Source: Roseihalotalea indica
GTDB taxonomy: Bacteria > Bacteroidota > Bacteroidia > Cytophagales > Cyclobacteriaceae
Length of the DNA: 64,000 nucleotides
Assembly: GCF_022458895.1 (NCBI RefSeq)
Contig: NZ_JAINFL010000010.1
Location: 62,001-126,000, forward strand
Direction: 5' to 3'
A program made the position numbers and the translations under genes. The notes beneath the pieces were generated by a model. The model saw only the letters and a program-made list of their open reading frames with translations, was not told the DNA's origin and did no database searches. This document shows, piece after piece, positions 1 through 8,724 of this stretch (the stretch's first letter is position 1; the number at the start of each line of letters is the position of its first letter).

Positions 1-244
1 TTACCACATAAGGAATAGCCTTCCGAACCGGCGCTTCGCAGGCAGCCAGGGTAGCCGCACTAATACCAAAGCCCATCATTTTCAGAAAATCGCGGCGGGT
101 ATTAGAACCCAGAGAGCTATCGCCACCTTTTCGGTCATCTAACGGCAAATATTCCGGAAACTCCTTGTCTGCATTTTTTACAAACTCAGGATCGTTTCGT
201 AATTCCTCTAAACCTTTCCAGTATCGCTTTTTTGATTGTTTCAT
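1..244 (-). CDS. actB: ActB, alternative complex III iron-sulfur/molybdopterin-like subunit, N-terminal part
   Basis: Only the first 81 codons are in the window; the gene runs off the left edge. The start is the ATG at 244, 41 bases after the stop of actA on the same strand. The protein opens MKQSKKRYWKGLEELRNDPE, typical of ActB. Around residues 53-75 it has a twin-arginine signal (TRRDFLKMMGFG followed by a small-residue stretch ending AAC), so it is probably exported folded by Tat. In the family, ActB joins a molybdopterin-oxidoreductase-like part without cofactor to a part carrying Fe-S clusters, and receives electrons in a quinol:cytochrome c/HCO oxidoreductase that replaces bc1. The identity comes from this N-terminus plus the actA neighbour; the cluster-binding cysteines lie outside the window. 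Confidence 0.85.
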   Translation of the reverse strand, partial: MKQSKKRYWKGLEELRNDPEFVKNADKEFPEYLPLDDRKGGDSSLGSNTRRDFLKMMGFGISAATLAACEAPVRKAIPYVV

Positions 245-285
245 ATGCTTTATTCAGTCAATCTGCTTTTGACTTACCTAAATTC

Positions 286-1656
286 TTAATAGTGACACTT
301 AGCGCATTCAATACCGCCAATGTCTTCGACCCGCATTGGCTCGTTGGGGTTTTCTGAGTTATGTAGCTCCAGTAGTTTGTCGTAGTAGGCATTACCCTCG
401 GCGTTCACCTGGGTTTCGCGGTGGCAGTTAATACACCATCCCATCGTAAGAGGTGACTCCTGATGCACCACCTGCATTTCCTGAATCTCGCCGTGGCAGG
501 TTTGGCATTCTAATCCGCCAACGTTTACGTGTTGAGCATGATTAAAATACGCTAAATCAGGCAGGTTATGGATACGCACCCACTCAATAGGCTTTTTATT
601 GTTTCCGTAGGTTTGGGTTTCAGGGTTGAAATCAATGGCAGCGTAAATTTTCTGGATTTCGGGCGACTCAGTTTTGATCTGCTGGTGGCAGTTCATACAA
701 ATATTAGCCGAAGGAATATTAGCCGACTTCCCTTTCATCACTCCTGTATGGCAATACTGGCATTGAATCTGGTACTGGCCGGCGTGCAAAGCGTGAGAGA
801 AGGCGATAGGCTGCTTAGGCTCATACCCTTGCTGAATACCTACTGAATACAGGCCGTCAAATACCAACTTCACCACAATGGCCATAAAGATGAAAAGCAT
901 AATACCGATAAACGGTCGGCTTTTAACAACCTCCTCAACATTTACTTTCTGATTAACAATCTCCCGATCTGCTTCATCTAAATCTTCTCGCTGAGTCAGA
1001 AACTTTCTTAGCACTGATATAATCAATACTAATACTAATAATATAAGTACCAGCACGACTAACAGGCCAATCAGAATAGCAGTAAGATAGCCGGAAGGAA
1101 TACCACCACCGGTTTGCACCTCTCCGTCTCCACCACCATCGGGTCCAGCAGTTGGTCCGTTATCCCCTTGTACAGGTGCAGCCGACTCTGCTTTGATATA
1201 TGCAATAACATTCAGGATCTGATCATCTGAGTAATCAGAAAAAGCAGGCATGAGTGTTTTGTTAAACTCATTGTATAAGTTAACTGCGTACTCATTTCCT
1301 CCCTGAATCACCTTTTGAGAATTGCTGATAAAGGAAATCATGGTTGGAATGTCACTCCAACGCTGATGCGCATTTCGCAGAGCGGGCCCTACCACCTGAT
1401 CATTGATGGCGTGGCAAACTGTACAATTGTTATTAAAGATGCTTTCTCCTTCGCTGATGGCTTCATCGCTGGTTGGGATACCATCATCATCGCCAGATGC
1501 CTGAGCACCACTATCAGCCGATGCAGCTGCGGTAGAATCCGCGGCAGCATCCTGAGCAAAGGCTGCTGAGAAGTACGCGGCTTGTAGCAGGAAGGTGAGA
1601 AAAAGAAATTTTGAGAGAAAAGTAAAAAACTGTGAAGTAAAGTTTCTTTCAACCAT
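286..1656 (-). CDS. actA: ActA, multiheme cytochrome c subunit of alternative complex III (six CxxCH motifs)
   Basis: This 456-aa membrane cytochrome is the electron-transfer subunit of alternative complex III, which oxidises menaquinol and passes electrons to cytochrome c or an oxidase. After a signal peptide ending near FAQ (35) there is a monoheme cytochrome c domain with CTVCH at 78-82 and a likely Met ligand in MPAF (136). A low-complexity Gly linker follows. Two membrane helices at about 189-215 and 248-266 flank a short charged cytoplasmic loop. The periplasmic C-terminal part carries five further sites: CQYCH 299, CMNCH 320, CQTCH 384, CINCH 408 and CAKCH 451. The classical ActA is pentaheme, so here a monoheme domain is fused to its front. 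It is the first gene of the operon leading into actB. Confidence 0.9.
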   Translation of the reverse strand: MVERNFTSQFFTFLSKFLFLTFLLQAAYFSAAFAQDAAADSTAAASADSGAQASGDDDGIPTSDEAISEGESIFNNNCTVCHAINDQVVGPALRNAHQRWSDIPTMISFISNSQKVIQGGNEYAVNLYNEFNKTLMPAFSDYSDDQILNVIAYIKAESAAPVQGDNGPTAGPDGGGDGEVQTGGGIPSGYLTAILIGLLVVLVLILLVLVLIISVLRKFLTQREDLDEADREIVNQKVNVEEVVKSRPFIGIMLFIFMAIVVKLVFDGLYSVGIQQGYEPKQPIAFSHALHAGQYQIQCQYCHTGVMKGKSANIPSANICMNCHQQIKTESPEIQKIYAAIDFNPETQTYGNNKKPIEWVRIHNLPDLAYFNHAQHVNVGGLECQTCHGEIQEMQVVHQESPLTMGWCINCHRETQVNAEGNAYYDKLLELHNSENPNEPMRVEDIGGIECAKCHY

Positions 1657-1681
1657 TATGTCCCCTGTATTTAAATCCCCA

Positions 1682-1712
1682 CAAAAGTAATACGGGATTG
1701 ATTATATTCAAA
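1682..1712 (-). promoter_or_regulatory. Bacteroidetes-type promoter of the alternative complex III operon
   Basis: Read on the minus strand, TTTG (1709-1712) is followed by exactly 19 bases and then TACTTTTG (1682-1689). This matches the Bacteroidetes sigma-70 consensus TTTG-N19-TAnnTTTG at every defined base. It ends 25 bases before the actA ATG at 1656, implying a leader of roughly 15-20 bases. Confidence 0.75.
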
Positions 1713-1910
1713 CAGATTTAAAGCAATTTGGCATTTCAATTGCAAGGTTTACTTTTTATTTTATAACATTATGAAAATCAATTACTTAGACTTCAATAAA
1801 AGCTCTTTCTACAATAATTTAGAATAGATATAAATAAGATTATAGCGGAACCCTTTATTATATAGTAAGTATTTCAGACTATTTAGGAATCAGGTCAAAA
1901 TCGCTCGAAC

Positions 1911-1938
1911 AAAAATAGCCCATCGTAGGATGGGCTAT
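1911..1938 (-). terminator. Intrinsic terminator after tRNA-Cys
   Basis: On the minus strand a perfect 10-bp stem (ATAGCCCATC / GATGGGCTAT) with a 4-base loop is followed by TTTTTG. It starts 7 bases after the 3' end of the tRNA, as expected for a Rho-independent terminator of that transcript. Confidence 0.85.
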
Positions 1939-1945
1939 GGTAGTG

Positions 1946-2016
1946 AGGTAGCGAGCGGATTCGAACCGCTGTAAGAGGTTTTGCAGACCTCTGCCTAGCC
2001 ACTCGGCCACGCTACC
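1946..2016 (-). tRNA. tRNA-Cys (GCA)
   Basis: A complete cloverleaf of 71 bases can be folded by hand. The acceptor is GGTAGCG/CGCTACC (7 bp). The D arm is GCC/GGC with loop GAGTGGCTA. The anticodon stem is GAGGT/ACCTC with loop CTGCAAA (anticodon GCA), the variable loop TTAC, and the T arm AGCGG/CCGCT with loop TTCGAAT. The discriminator base is U, a known identity element of tRNA-Cys. CCA is not encoded. It lies 82 bases downstream of rpsA on the same strand and may be partly co-transcribed with it. Confidence 0.97.
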
Positions 2017-2061
2017 ATTAATGAGATGTAAAACTAGTGGTTTTAAGTAAAGCATCAAAGC

Positions 2062-2084
2062 GGAGAGAGCATAAAACCCTCTCC
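2062..2084 (-). terminator. Weak hairpin after rpsA
   Basis: On the minus strand a 6-bp stem GGAGAG/CTCTCC encloses an 11-base loop, beginning 15 bases after the rpsA stop. There is no T-run behind it, so it may only slow or process the transcript, and read-through into tRNA-Cys is possible. Confidence 0.35.
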
Positions 2085-2098
2085 ACATAGTAGCTAGA

Positions 2099-3889
2099 TT
2101 ACTTTTTCTTTTCTTCCTGCTGCATTTGCTCTTTCAAGCTTGATAGAGCTTCCAGATCTCCCAGCGTAGAACGATCTCCTTCGTTGCTTCCGCCGCCTCC
2201 CTGTGAAGAGGAAGATGAAGAAGAAGCAGGACGAGCTTTCACTTTCTTAGCTTCGGGCTCTTTGTATACGGCAGTATGAGAAAGTACAATGCGCTTGTCA
2301 TCTTTCGAGAAGTCAACTACTCGAAAATCTACAGACTCGCCCATTTCCGGCTCACTACCATCTTCTTTAGTAAGATGTTTATTGCCAGCAAAACCTTCGA
2401 TACCATAAGGTAACTCAACTAAAGCTCCTTTATCAATCTTGTTGATGATTGTACCTTTATGCACTGAGCCAATGGGGAACAGATCTTCAAACGTATCCCA
2501 AGGGTTTTCTTCCAGTTGCTTATGGCCTAATGCTAACCGACGATTTTCCACGTCAAGCTCCAGCACTTTTACCTCTAACTCGTCACCAACTTTCACAAAC
2601 TCAGAAGGATGCTTGATCTTCTTAGTCCAGCTTAAGTCTGATACGTGAACCAGTCCGTCGATACCTTCTTCCAGTTCAATGAATAAACCAAAGTTGGTCA
2701 GATTACGAACGATTCCGGAATGCTGAGTTCCAACCGCGTATTTGGTAAGAACATTATCTTTTGTCCAAGGATCTTCGGTAAGCTGCTTAATGCCTAATGA
2801 CATTTTTCGCTCTTCACGATCCAGGGTCAGTACAACCGCATCCAGTTCATCACCAATGTTGATGAAGTCCTGAGGGTTACGCAGGTGCTGAGACCAAGAC
2901 ATTTCAGAAACGTGAATCAGACCTTCAACGCCTGGCATAATTTCAAGGAATGCGCCGTAGTCAGCTACGTTTACAATCTTACCATGCACCTTGCTGCCTA
3001 CCTGAATTTCTTCAGAAAGCGAATCCCAAGGGTGCGGGGTCAGCTGCTTCATACCTAACGAGATGCGTTTCTTTTCATCATCAAAGTCAAGTACAACAAT
3101 ATTAACTTTCTCATCCAGGTTCAGCACTTCTTCCGGATGATTGATACGTCCCCAGGAAATATCAGTGATGTGCAACAGTCCGTCTACACCACCCAGGTCG
3201 ATGAACACTCCAAAGTTGGTCATGTTCTTGATAACTCCTTCGAGTACCTGACCTTTTTCCAGGTTGTTGAGGATACGAGCTTTTTGCTCTTCCAGATCTT
3301 TTTCGATGAGTACTTTGTGGGAAACTACTACGTTATCGTTCGCGTAGTTGATTTTCACCACTTTTACTTCCATCTTTTTGCCAACAAACACGTCGAAGTC
3401 GCGAATAGGCTTCACGTCAATTTGCGAACCGGGAAGGAAAGCTTCCACACCGTAAATATCGCAGATCAAACCACCTTTGGTACGGCGTTTTACCGTTCCT
3501 TCAATTACTTCGTCAAAATCAAGAGCATGCTGGATTTTCTCCCATGCTCGAACAATCTTGGCTTTCTTACGAGATAGGATAAGTTGTCCCCGCTTGTCTT
3601 CCTGCTCTTCAATATATACTTCAACCTCGTCACCAACCTTCAGTTCTGGTAGATCACGAAATTCAGAAATTGATACCAGGCCGTCAGATTTGAAACCAAT
3701 GTTTAGAATAACATCACGGTCGTTTATTCCAACAACAGTACCGGATACTACCTCCTTCTCATTGATTTGAGTTAAGGTGTCGCCGTACATTTCGGCCATG
3801 CGGGCCTTCTCTTCTTGTGAATAATCTTCGCCAAAGCCTTTGGAGTCGGCCTGATCCCAATTAAAATTTTCTACTTGTGTATCAGCCAT
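2099..3889 (-). CDS. rpsA: 30S ribosomal protein S1
   Basis: At 596 aa this is a full-length S1 with six consecutive S1/OB RNA-binding repeats, at about 45-112, 126-194, 210-284, 296-371, 383-458 and 470-540. They are recognised by recurrent motifs such as NFGVFIDL, GLLHITDISW, GLIHVSEMSW and RISLGMKQL. Repeats 1 and 2 are the more divergent ribosome-binding ones; repeats 3-5 are the canonical mRNA-binding ones. The C-terminus is a Ser/Gly-rich tail ending in a Lys-rich stretch. The protein docks mRNA on the 30S subunit, which matters in Bacteroidota where Shine-Dalgarno sequences are mostly absent. It has its own promoter and a leader of about 115 bases. Confidence 0.97.
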   Translation of the reverse strand: MADTQVENFNWDQADSKGFGEDYSQEEKARMAEMYGDTLTQINEKEVVSGTVVGINDRDVILNIGFKSDGLVSISEFRDLPELKVGDEVEVYIEEQEDKRGQLILSRKKAKIVRAWEKIQHALDFDEVIEGTVKRRTKGGLICDIYGVEAFLPGSQIDVKPIRDFDVFVGKKMEVKVVKINYANDNVVVSHKVLIEKDLEEQKARILNNLEKGQVLEGVIKNMTNFGVFIDLGGVDGLLHITDISWGRINHPEEVLNLDEKVNIVVLDFDDEKKRISLGMKQLTPHPWDSLSEEIQVGSKVHGKIVNVADYGAFLEIMPGVEGLIHVSEMSWSQHLRNPQDFINIGDELDAVVLTLDREERKMSLGIKQLTEDPWTKDNVLTKYAVGTQHSGIVRNLTNFGLFIELEEGIDGLVHVSDLSWTKKIKHPSEFVKVGDELEVKVLELDVENRRLALGHKQLEENPWDTFEDLFPIGSVHKGTIINKIDKGALVELPYGIEGFAGNKHLTKEDGSEPEMGESVDFRVVDFSKDDKRIVLSHTAVYKEPEAKKVKARPASSSSSSSQGGGGSNEGDRSTLGDLEALSSLKEQMQQEEKKK

Positions 3890-3972
3890 ATAAATGTAGT
3901 TTGCTCAGTTTACACACCCAACGTAGAGCAATCGGTTCGGCGGTTTTGGTGAAACATATTTTAATTAATGAT

Positions 3973-4000
3973 AGAACAGCCTTACCGATGAAGGCGTTCT
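3973..4000 (-). promoter_or_regulatory. Stem-loop at the predicted 5' end of the rpsA leader
   Basis: The minus strand reads AGAAC-GCCTT, a 7-base loop, AAGGC-U-GUUCU. This is a 10-bp stem broken by one bulged U (position 3978). It begins about 10 bases downstream of the -7 box, so it would form the very start of the mRNA, with about 85 AU-rich bases left before the ATG at 3889. The position suggests mRNA stabilisation or autogenous control by S1; the fold is seen, the role is inference. Confidence 0.5.
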
Positions 4001-4010
4001 AAAAGTTCCG

Positions 4011-4040
4011 CAAAATTACGAATTTTATCTTTCCCAACAA
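4011..4040 (-). promoter_or_regulatory. rpsA promoter
   Basis: On the minus strand TTG (4038-4040), 19 bases, then TAATTTTG (4011-4018). The -7 element matches the Bacteroidetes consensus fully and the -33 element matches TTG of TTTG. It lies between the M28 peptidase stop and rpsA. Confidence 0.65.
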
Positions 4041-4089
4041 GTTGTATTATAAAAATTGCCAGTTCAAGATGAAATATCAGGCAGATTAC

Positions 4090-5778
4090 TTATTCGCCGG
4101 TATGAACAGACATGTACGATTCCCGGATGGATTTAAACTCTGAACCAGGCTTCCATTCGGGAAAAGTATCTTCATTGCTGAGGCGGTATCCGACTTTAAA
4201 TAATAGTTGCGCATCCTGAATCATGCCTGTTACATCCCACTCGTCTTCCAGATATTCGTCAGATGGTTGATGATAATGCTTGCTGGTCCACTCATCTGAT
4301 TGTTCCTGGGTCCACTCTACTCCTTTTTCTTTTTGTTCATACTCCCCACTGGCATACAAGGCTGGCACGCCTACTTTGGCAAAGCTAAAATGATCAGATC
4401 GAAAAAAATACCCTTTTTCGGCATTTGGGTCAGGCATGACATAACGCCCCTGTTCTTCGGCCACTGCTTCTGCGTAATCATCCAGCTCCGACTGCCCAAA
4501 GCCTACAATGGTCAGATCTTTCATCTCACCTCGGAAATTAATTCCGTCCATGTTAATATCAGCCACTGTCTGATTCAAAGGGTAAATGGGGTTTTCTGCA
4601 TAATATTCTGATCCTAGTAAGCCCTGCTCCTCGGCCGTTACAGCCAGAAACAAAACTGACCTCTCAGGTTTTTCTGGCAATTGAGTGAATGCATTGGCAA
4701 TTTCAAGCAGCACCGCCGTACCGCTGGCATTATCAAGGGCACCATTATATATAGAATCGCCTTCAATGGGTTTACCGACCCCGATATGATCCCAGTGCGC
4801 TGTATAGATAACATACTCATTGGGTCGCTTACTGCCAGTTAGTTTAGCAATTACGTTCTGCGATGTAGATTTTTGGTATGATACGTCCATCGATAAATCA
4901 AGGGTAATGCCCATTGGCATAGGCTTAAAGTCGGCCTGCCGAGCCTGCCCCAGATAATCCTTGATATTGGCCATCTGCATCAGTTCCCGAGCCGCCCCTT
5001 GGGTAATCCATCCTTCAAAAGCACAACGAGACTGATTATTATCTTCTGATTGTAAATAGAGAGTTTTACCAGTCCAGCTGCTTTGCACCACATTCCAGGC
5101 ATATCCGGCCGGGGCAGTGTTGTGAATGATAATCACTCCCTCAGCTCCTTGTCGGGCCGCTTCTTCGTACTTATAGGTCCACCGCCCATAATAGGTCATG
5201 GTGTTGCCTTTAAACAGCGTGCTGTCTTCAGTACCAAAACCCGGGTCATTAACCAATACTACGGCTGTTTTTCCCTGCATATCAATGCCTTCGTAGTCGT
5301 TCCAGTTGTATTCGGGGGCAACAATGCCAAACCCGCAAAACACGAGTTCTGAATTTTTAACCTCAATATGATCAGTTACTCGACGAGTGAGGGCTACAAA
5401 ATCTTCTCGGAAGGTTAAGTTTACTTCTTTTCCGCTCCCTTGTAATGTCATGGTTTGTTCTGGCATAGCATCAATTTCTACCAGCGGCACCGCCTGAAGA
5501 TAGCTATCACCATTGCCCGGCTCAAGTCCCATGTTTCTGAACTCATTTTCCAGGTAGTTAATGGTTTTTTCTTCCCCCACCGTGAAAGGCTTTCGTCCTT
5601 CAAATTCATCCGAAGCCAGTGTACGGACATGGTCTCTGAGGTCCTGTTCGGTAATAGCTTGCTCTAGGGTACTTTCCACCGCTGCCTGATCGCTATTTGG
5701 CTGACAACTCAAGTTTGTCAGAAGTAGCAACAAAATGCCCTTTGATAGAATTATGAAAAAGATGTGGCGCTTTACCAT
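4090..5778 (-). CDS. M28 family zinc aminopeptidase, PA-domain lipoprotein
   Basis: This 562-aa protein is a lipoprotein (signal peptide, lipobox LSC with Cys25), so it should sit in the outer membrane or periplasm. A protease-associated (PA) domain spans about residues 135-265 inside the peptidase region. The M28 metal ligands are visible: TAHWDH (His328), ALDN (Asp349), AEEQG (catalytic Glu and metal Glu, 383-384), a DxN-type Asp near 410 and SDHFSF (His463). Members cleave N-terminal amino acids or dipeptides with two Zn ions. The gene stands alone, divergent from the OmpA gene, and could feed extracellular peptide use. Substrate specificity cannot be read from the sequence. Confidence 0.88.
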   Translation of the reverse strand: MVKRHIFFIILSKGILLLLLTNLSCQPNSDQAAVESTLEQAITEQDLRDHVRTLASDEFEGRKPFTVGEEKTINYLENEFRNMGLEPGNGDSYLQAVPLVEIDAMPEQTMTLQGSGKEVNLTFREDFVALTRRVTDHIEVKNSELVFCGFGIVAPEYNWNDYEGIDMQGKTAVVLVNDPGFGTEDSTLFKGNTMTYYGRWTYKYEEAARQGAEGVIIIHNTAPAGYAWNVVQSSWTGKTLYLQSEDNNQSRCAFEGWITQGAARELMQMANIKDYLGQARQADFKPMPMGITLDLSMDVSYQKSTSQNVIAKLTGSKRPNEYVIYTAHWDHIGVGKPIEGDSIYNGALDNASGTAVLLEIANAFTQLPEKPERSVLFLAVTAEEQGLLGSEYYAENPIYPLNQTVADINMDGINFRGEMKDLTIVGFGQSELDDYAEAVAEEQGRYVMPDPNAEKGYFFRSDHFSFAKVGVPALYASGEYEQKEKGVEWTQEQSDEWTSKHYHQPSDEYLEDEWDVTGMIQDAQLLFKVGYRLSNEDTFPEWKPGSEFKSIRESYMSVHTGE

Positions 5779-5936
5779 AAGATTTATTCAATTTAAAATT
5801 ACTATAGTATAATAACAACCTTTCTAATTGCCATTTTTTCTTACTTCTGTCAGCTTTACGCGTTTTTAGGATAGCAAAAATAATGAAGTAGCCGCTGAAT
5901 TGCACAGTATTTTAAAATCATCACCTCATACGTATT

Positions 5937-7169
5937 ATGACAGTCGTTCATTTATTTCAAAAGCTTGTGATTGCAACGATGATCGGGCTGATCCTAAGCG
6001 CTCAGCCAGGTTTTGGACGAAAGCTTGATAATCCTAACATAACTGATTTTCCTGACTACCTTTCTCCGGGAAGATACCTTATTATAGGAGTTTTTTCTCT
6101 AGAGAGAAATGCCAAAAATTTTACTAAACACGTCGCTGGACAGGGTAAAAATGCCAGCTATGCCTTCTATCCTCATAACCAGTATTATTATGTGTACACA
6201 TATTATTCTACCTCTGCTGATTCGGTTGTTGATGCGTGTCTGGAATTAAGGAAGAACAGTGAGTTTGAGGATGCGTGGGTACTAAACGCGTCTACTGAAA
6301 AAAATGAAGATAATCCGGCTACAGCTGATGTTGATGATTCATGGAGTACGTATGCCCCAACTAATGATGTTTATGAAACTAACGAACCTTCGGTGGTTGA
6401 AGCTCCAACGCCTATTATTACAGAAAATAAAGATATTACAGAGCGCTCTCAATTGTACATAAAGTTTCAAACTCATAACGCTAGTACCCAAGCCCAGGTG
6501 ACTGCAACTATTGATGTAATGGACAATGCGCAATCCAGAAAACTGGTTCAAACTCCAACGGGGCAAACAGAAGAAATAGATAAAACAACTGTGCTAGATA
6601 CCTCTCTTCAGATTACACCTTATGCGATTGGGTACCGGAAAGTACAGTTTGAATTGCCCCTTACTACCAAAGCAAAAGACTCTACCCTCCATCTTATGAC
6701 CTGGGTAGGCGATACTTTAATAATGAATATGCCTCTTCCAAGATTGAAGAAGGGCGACCTTCAGGTGATGTTTGATACTTACTTTCATGGCAACTCATCA
6801 GTCATGCGAGCCCGCTCTCGGTATGAGTTAGATGAATTGGTAAAAATGCTGGAAGAGAACCCTACCATGCGTATTAAGCTGCATGGGCACACCAATGGTG
6901 CAGGACGCGGTTTTATCTATGTTTATTCTCCCGAAGCCAAGAATTTTTTTGATATCCGCCGAAGTAAAGAATACAAGAAAAACGGCGTAGGTTCTACCAA
7001 GCTGTCTGCCCTGCGTGCTGAGACGATTAAAAGCTATCTGGTAAATAACGGCATTGCTGAAGACCGAGTAGAAACCGAAGGCTGGGGCGGCAAACGCATG
7101 TTGTATGACGCCGACTCCCCCCTCGCCAAGCACAACATTCGGGTAGAAATTGAGGTACTAAGCGAATAA
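5937..7169 (+). CDS. OmpA-family envelope protein with SPOR-like N-terminal region
   Basis: A 410-aa exported protein with an N-terminal hydrophobic signal up to about residue 27. Residues 45-120 resemble a SPOR-like fold (start YLIIGVFSLERNAKNF, with aromatic-rich strands). A Ser/Thr-rich middle follows. The C-terminal domain (about 290-410) is OmpA-like: MFDTYFHGNSS, a helix with SRYELDELVKML, LHGHTNG, then LSALRAETIKSYL and VETEGWGGK. Such domains bind the peptidoglycan diaminopimelate, so the protein probably tethers envelope layers. An insert of about 25 residues between LHGHTNG and LSALRA is longer than in the usual domain. It faces the DUF4302 gene tail to tail, with a palindromic repeat between them. 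Confidence 0.8.
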   Translation: MTVVHLFQKLVIATMIGLILSAQPGFGRKLDNPNITDFPDYLSPGRYLIIGVFSLERNAKNFTKHVAGQGKNASYAFYPHNQYYYVYTYYSTSADSVVDACLELRKNSEFEDAWVLNASTEKNEDNPATADVDDSWSTYAPTNDVYETNEPSVVEAPTPIITENKDITERSQLYIKFQTHNASTQAQVTATIDVMDNAQSRKLVQTPTGQTEEIDKTTVLDTSLQITPYAIGYRKVQFELPLTTKAKDSTLHLMTWVGDTLIMNMPLPRLKKGDLQVMFDTYFHGNSSVMRARSRYELDELVKMLEENPTMRIKLHGHTNGAGRGFIYVYSPEAKNFFDIRRSKEYKKNGVGSTKLSALRAETIKSYLVNNGIAEDRVETEGWGGKRMLYDADSPLAKHNIRVEIEVLSE

Positions 7170-7204
7170 CATCAAAACCCACTCCCACGAAAAGTTAGTT
7201 AACG

Positions 7205-7299
7205 ATGTTCTAATTTCCTTTTAAAAACATAGCTAGGAAGCGGGTGGCAGGAGGCAGAAGCAGCTCACGACCTCCCACCATCCGTTTCTGGGAATGTTT
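7205..7299. repeat. Palindromic intergenic repeat, copy A
   Basis: A large imperfect palindrome (7225-7299) has outer arms AAACAT/ATGTTT. The inner arms are GAAGCGGGTGGCAGGAGG and CCTCCCACCATCCGTTTC, which match at 13 of 18 positions before counting G-U pairs. The left arm and its flank (7205-7254) recur in inverse orientation at 33481-33530. It sits between the convergent 3' ends of the OmpA and DUF4302 genes. It resembles a REP/MITE-like element that might also act as a bidirectional terminator. Confidence 0.65.
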
Positions 7300-7359
7300 A
7301 TCGAACTCTCGATTGAATATTAGCGCCCAATGACCATCGGAATAGGCTCTAGCTATAAC

Positions 7360-8724
7360 TTAGTTTAGAGCTTCCAGCAACACACTCCAACCGGTGCAAG
7401 GATTATAGAACTCGTAGGTACTTTCTCCTGATTGTAAAATTCTTGTCCCTCCCCCCTGTGTGAGATTATTGATATACATATTCATCGCCGCAGTGTCTAG
7501 GGTCACCGTGGTATCGCCATTGGCAAATGTATATTCTGGCATAAAATCAAACTGTACCTGATTACCGTCGTAAGTGGGAGTAAATTCTTTGACCGGAATG
7601 GTAAAATTATTATCTGGTAAATTGATAAGATATCCCATAGACAGGAAGTTCTGCTGATTGGTATTCAGGTAATAGAGCACGAATATAGATGCCCCATCAA
7701 TATCTTCCGCTATCTGAGCGCCTACTGATTCCCCGTTATTATATATGCTGCCCACACTAGCAATAAAGATATTTGATATATTCTCAAAACTTGCTCCGGC
7801 GGGGTCAAATAACGTAGGCAATAAAGCAACGGCATCGTTGGATTCTGCCACGGTTCCGGTATACTGTTGTATTTCAAACGTGCGGGTGCAAGCCTCAATG
7901 CTAGCCGCATCACTCAACGTATTAAACGAGATTGCCGGAATGGTTATATTATTGCCGATATAAGTACCCGTAAACGGCTCACCCAAAATCATGGTGTTTC
8001 CCTCCATTATGTAACCAGTAGAGAAATTAATAGACTGACCGCCTCCACCTGAGGCAGAAGAAGCATACGTGAAGCTGAGTGTACGCAAAGCAGTATTCAG
8101 AGAAAGGAACAATGACAGGTCTCGGTTAAGGTAGTTCAGCCGATACACAGGTGATACTACTCCCAAACCTTCGGAGAGCACATCCAGATTCTCGTTTACC
8201 TGACGTCCTAACAGACTTTCTGCGTTCTCAGGCGCTTGCTCAAAAACCAATGTAGTAGGTGACCCCAGATCGGTTTTACTTCTAAAAACTAATTCTCCAT
8301 TGGGTGTCTCATTAATATAATCAAATTCATACTCCGCCTGAAAGGAGGCGTTATCCTGCTCGAACAGGAAGCTAAAGAACGAATAATTCTCAAAAATCAA
8401 CTCTAGCCCCAACGAGTTATCAACGCGATAGGTAATTGTTTGATCATAAAATTCCTCATCGCCTACTTTGAAATCCGTGCGGATTCTCAGTTCGCCATCT
8501 TCAGTAAAATTCAGTAAGACAACGTAAGCCCCAGATTCATCCACTGGCTGATAGCGCAGTACCCATCCGTTGGCTGGTGCGGTTAGTTGGCTTTCTAGCG
8601 CGGCAATGGCTTCGGCCACTCGTTCGTCAGCCGTTTTATCAAAAATAAGATCATCATCATTGGTACCACAAGCAGCCAGAAGCAGCATCAGTACAACCCA
8701 CAGCGATAATAGTTGAATTTTCAT
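7360..8724 (-). CDS. DUF4302-type surface lipoprotein of SusCD cassette
   Basis: This 454-aa lipoprotein (lipobox LAAC, Cys19) has the features of the DUF4302 family. It starts with a TADERVAEAIAALESQL segment and ANGWVLRY, followed by alternating beta-rich stretches with repeated mentions of lipocalin-like strands, and ends in a short Cys-containing tail (PCTGWSVLLEALN). DUF4302 proteins have no known activity but occur again and again as the last gene behind SusC, SusD and a zinc metallopeptidase, as here. The start codon at 8724 directly abuts the metallopeptidase stop at 8725, so the two are almost certainly translated from one mRNA. A surface-exposed ligand-binding role is inference. Confidence 0.75.
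   Translation of the reverse strand: MKIQLLSLWVVLMLLLAACGTNDDDLIFDKTADERVAEAIAALESQLTAPANGWVLRYQPVDESGAYVVLLNFTEDGELRIRTDFKVGDEEFYDQTITYRVDNSLGLELIFENYSFFSFLFEQDNASFQAEYEFDYINETPNGELVFRSKTDLGSPTTLVFEQAPENAESLLGRQVNENLDVLSEGLGVVSPVYRLNYLNRDLSLFLSLNTALRTLSFTYASSASGGGGQSINFSTGYIMEGNTMILGEPFTGTYIGNNITIPAISFNTLSDAASIEACTRTFEIQQYTGTVAESNDAVALLPTLFDPAGASFENISNIFIASVGSIYNNGESVGAQIAEDIDGASIFVLYYLNTNQQNFLSMGYLINLPDNNFTIPVKEFTPTYDGNQVQFDFMPEYTFANGDTTVTLDTAAMNMYINNLTQGGGTRILQSGESTYEFYNPCTGWSVLLEALN

Noticed and set aside
3137..3577. 146-codon plus-strand frame opposite rpsA
   Set aside because: Fully antisense to a conserved gene; its composition mirrors the S1 codons and it shows no motif.
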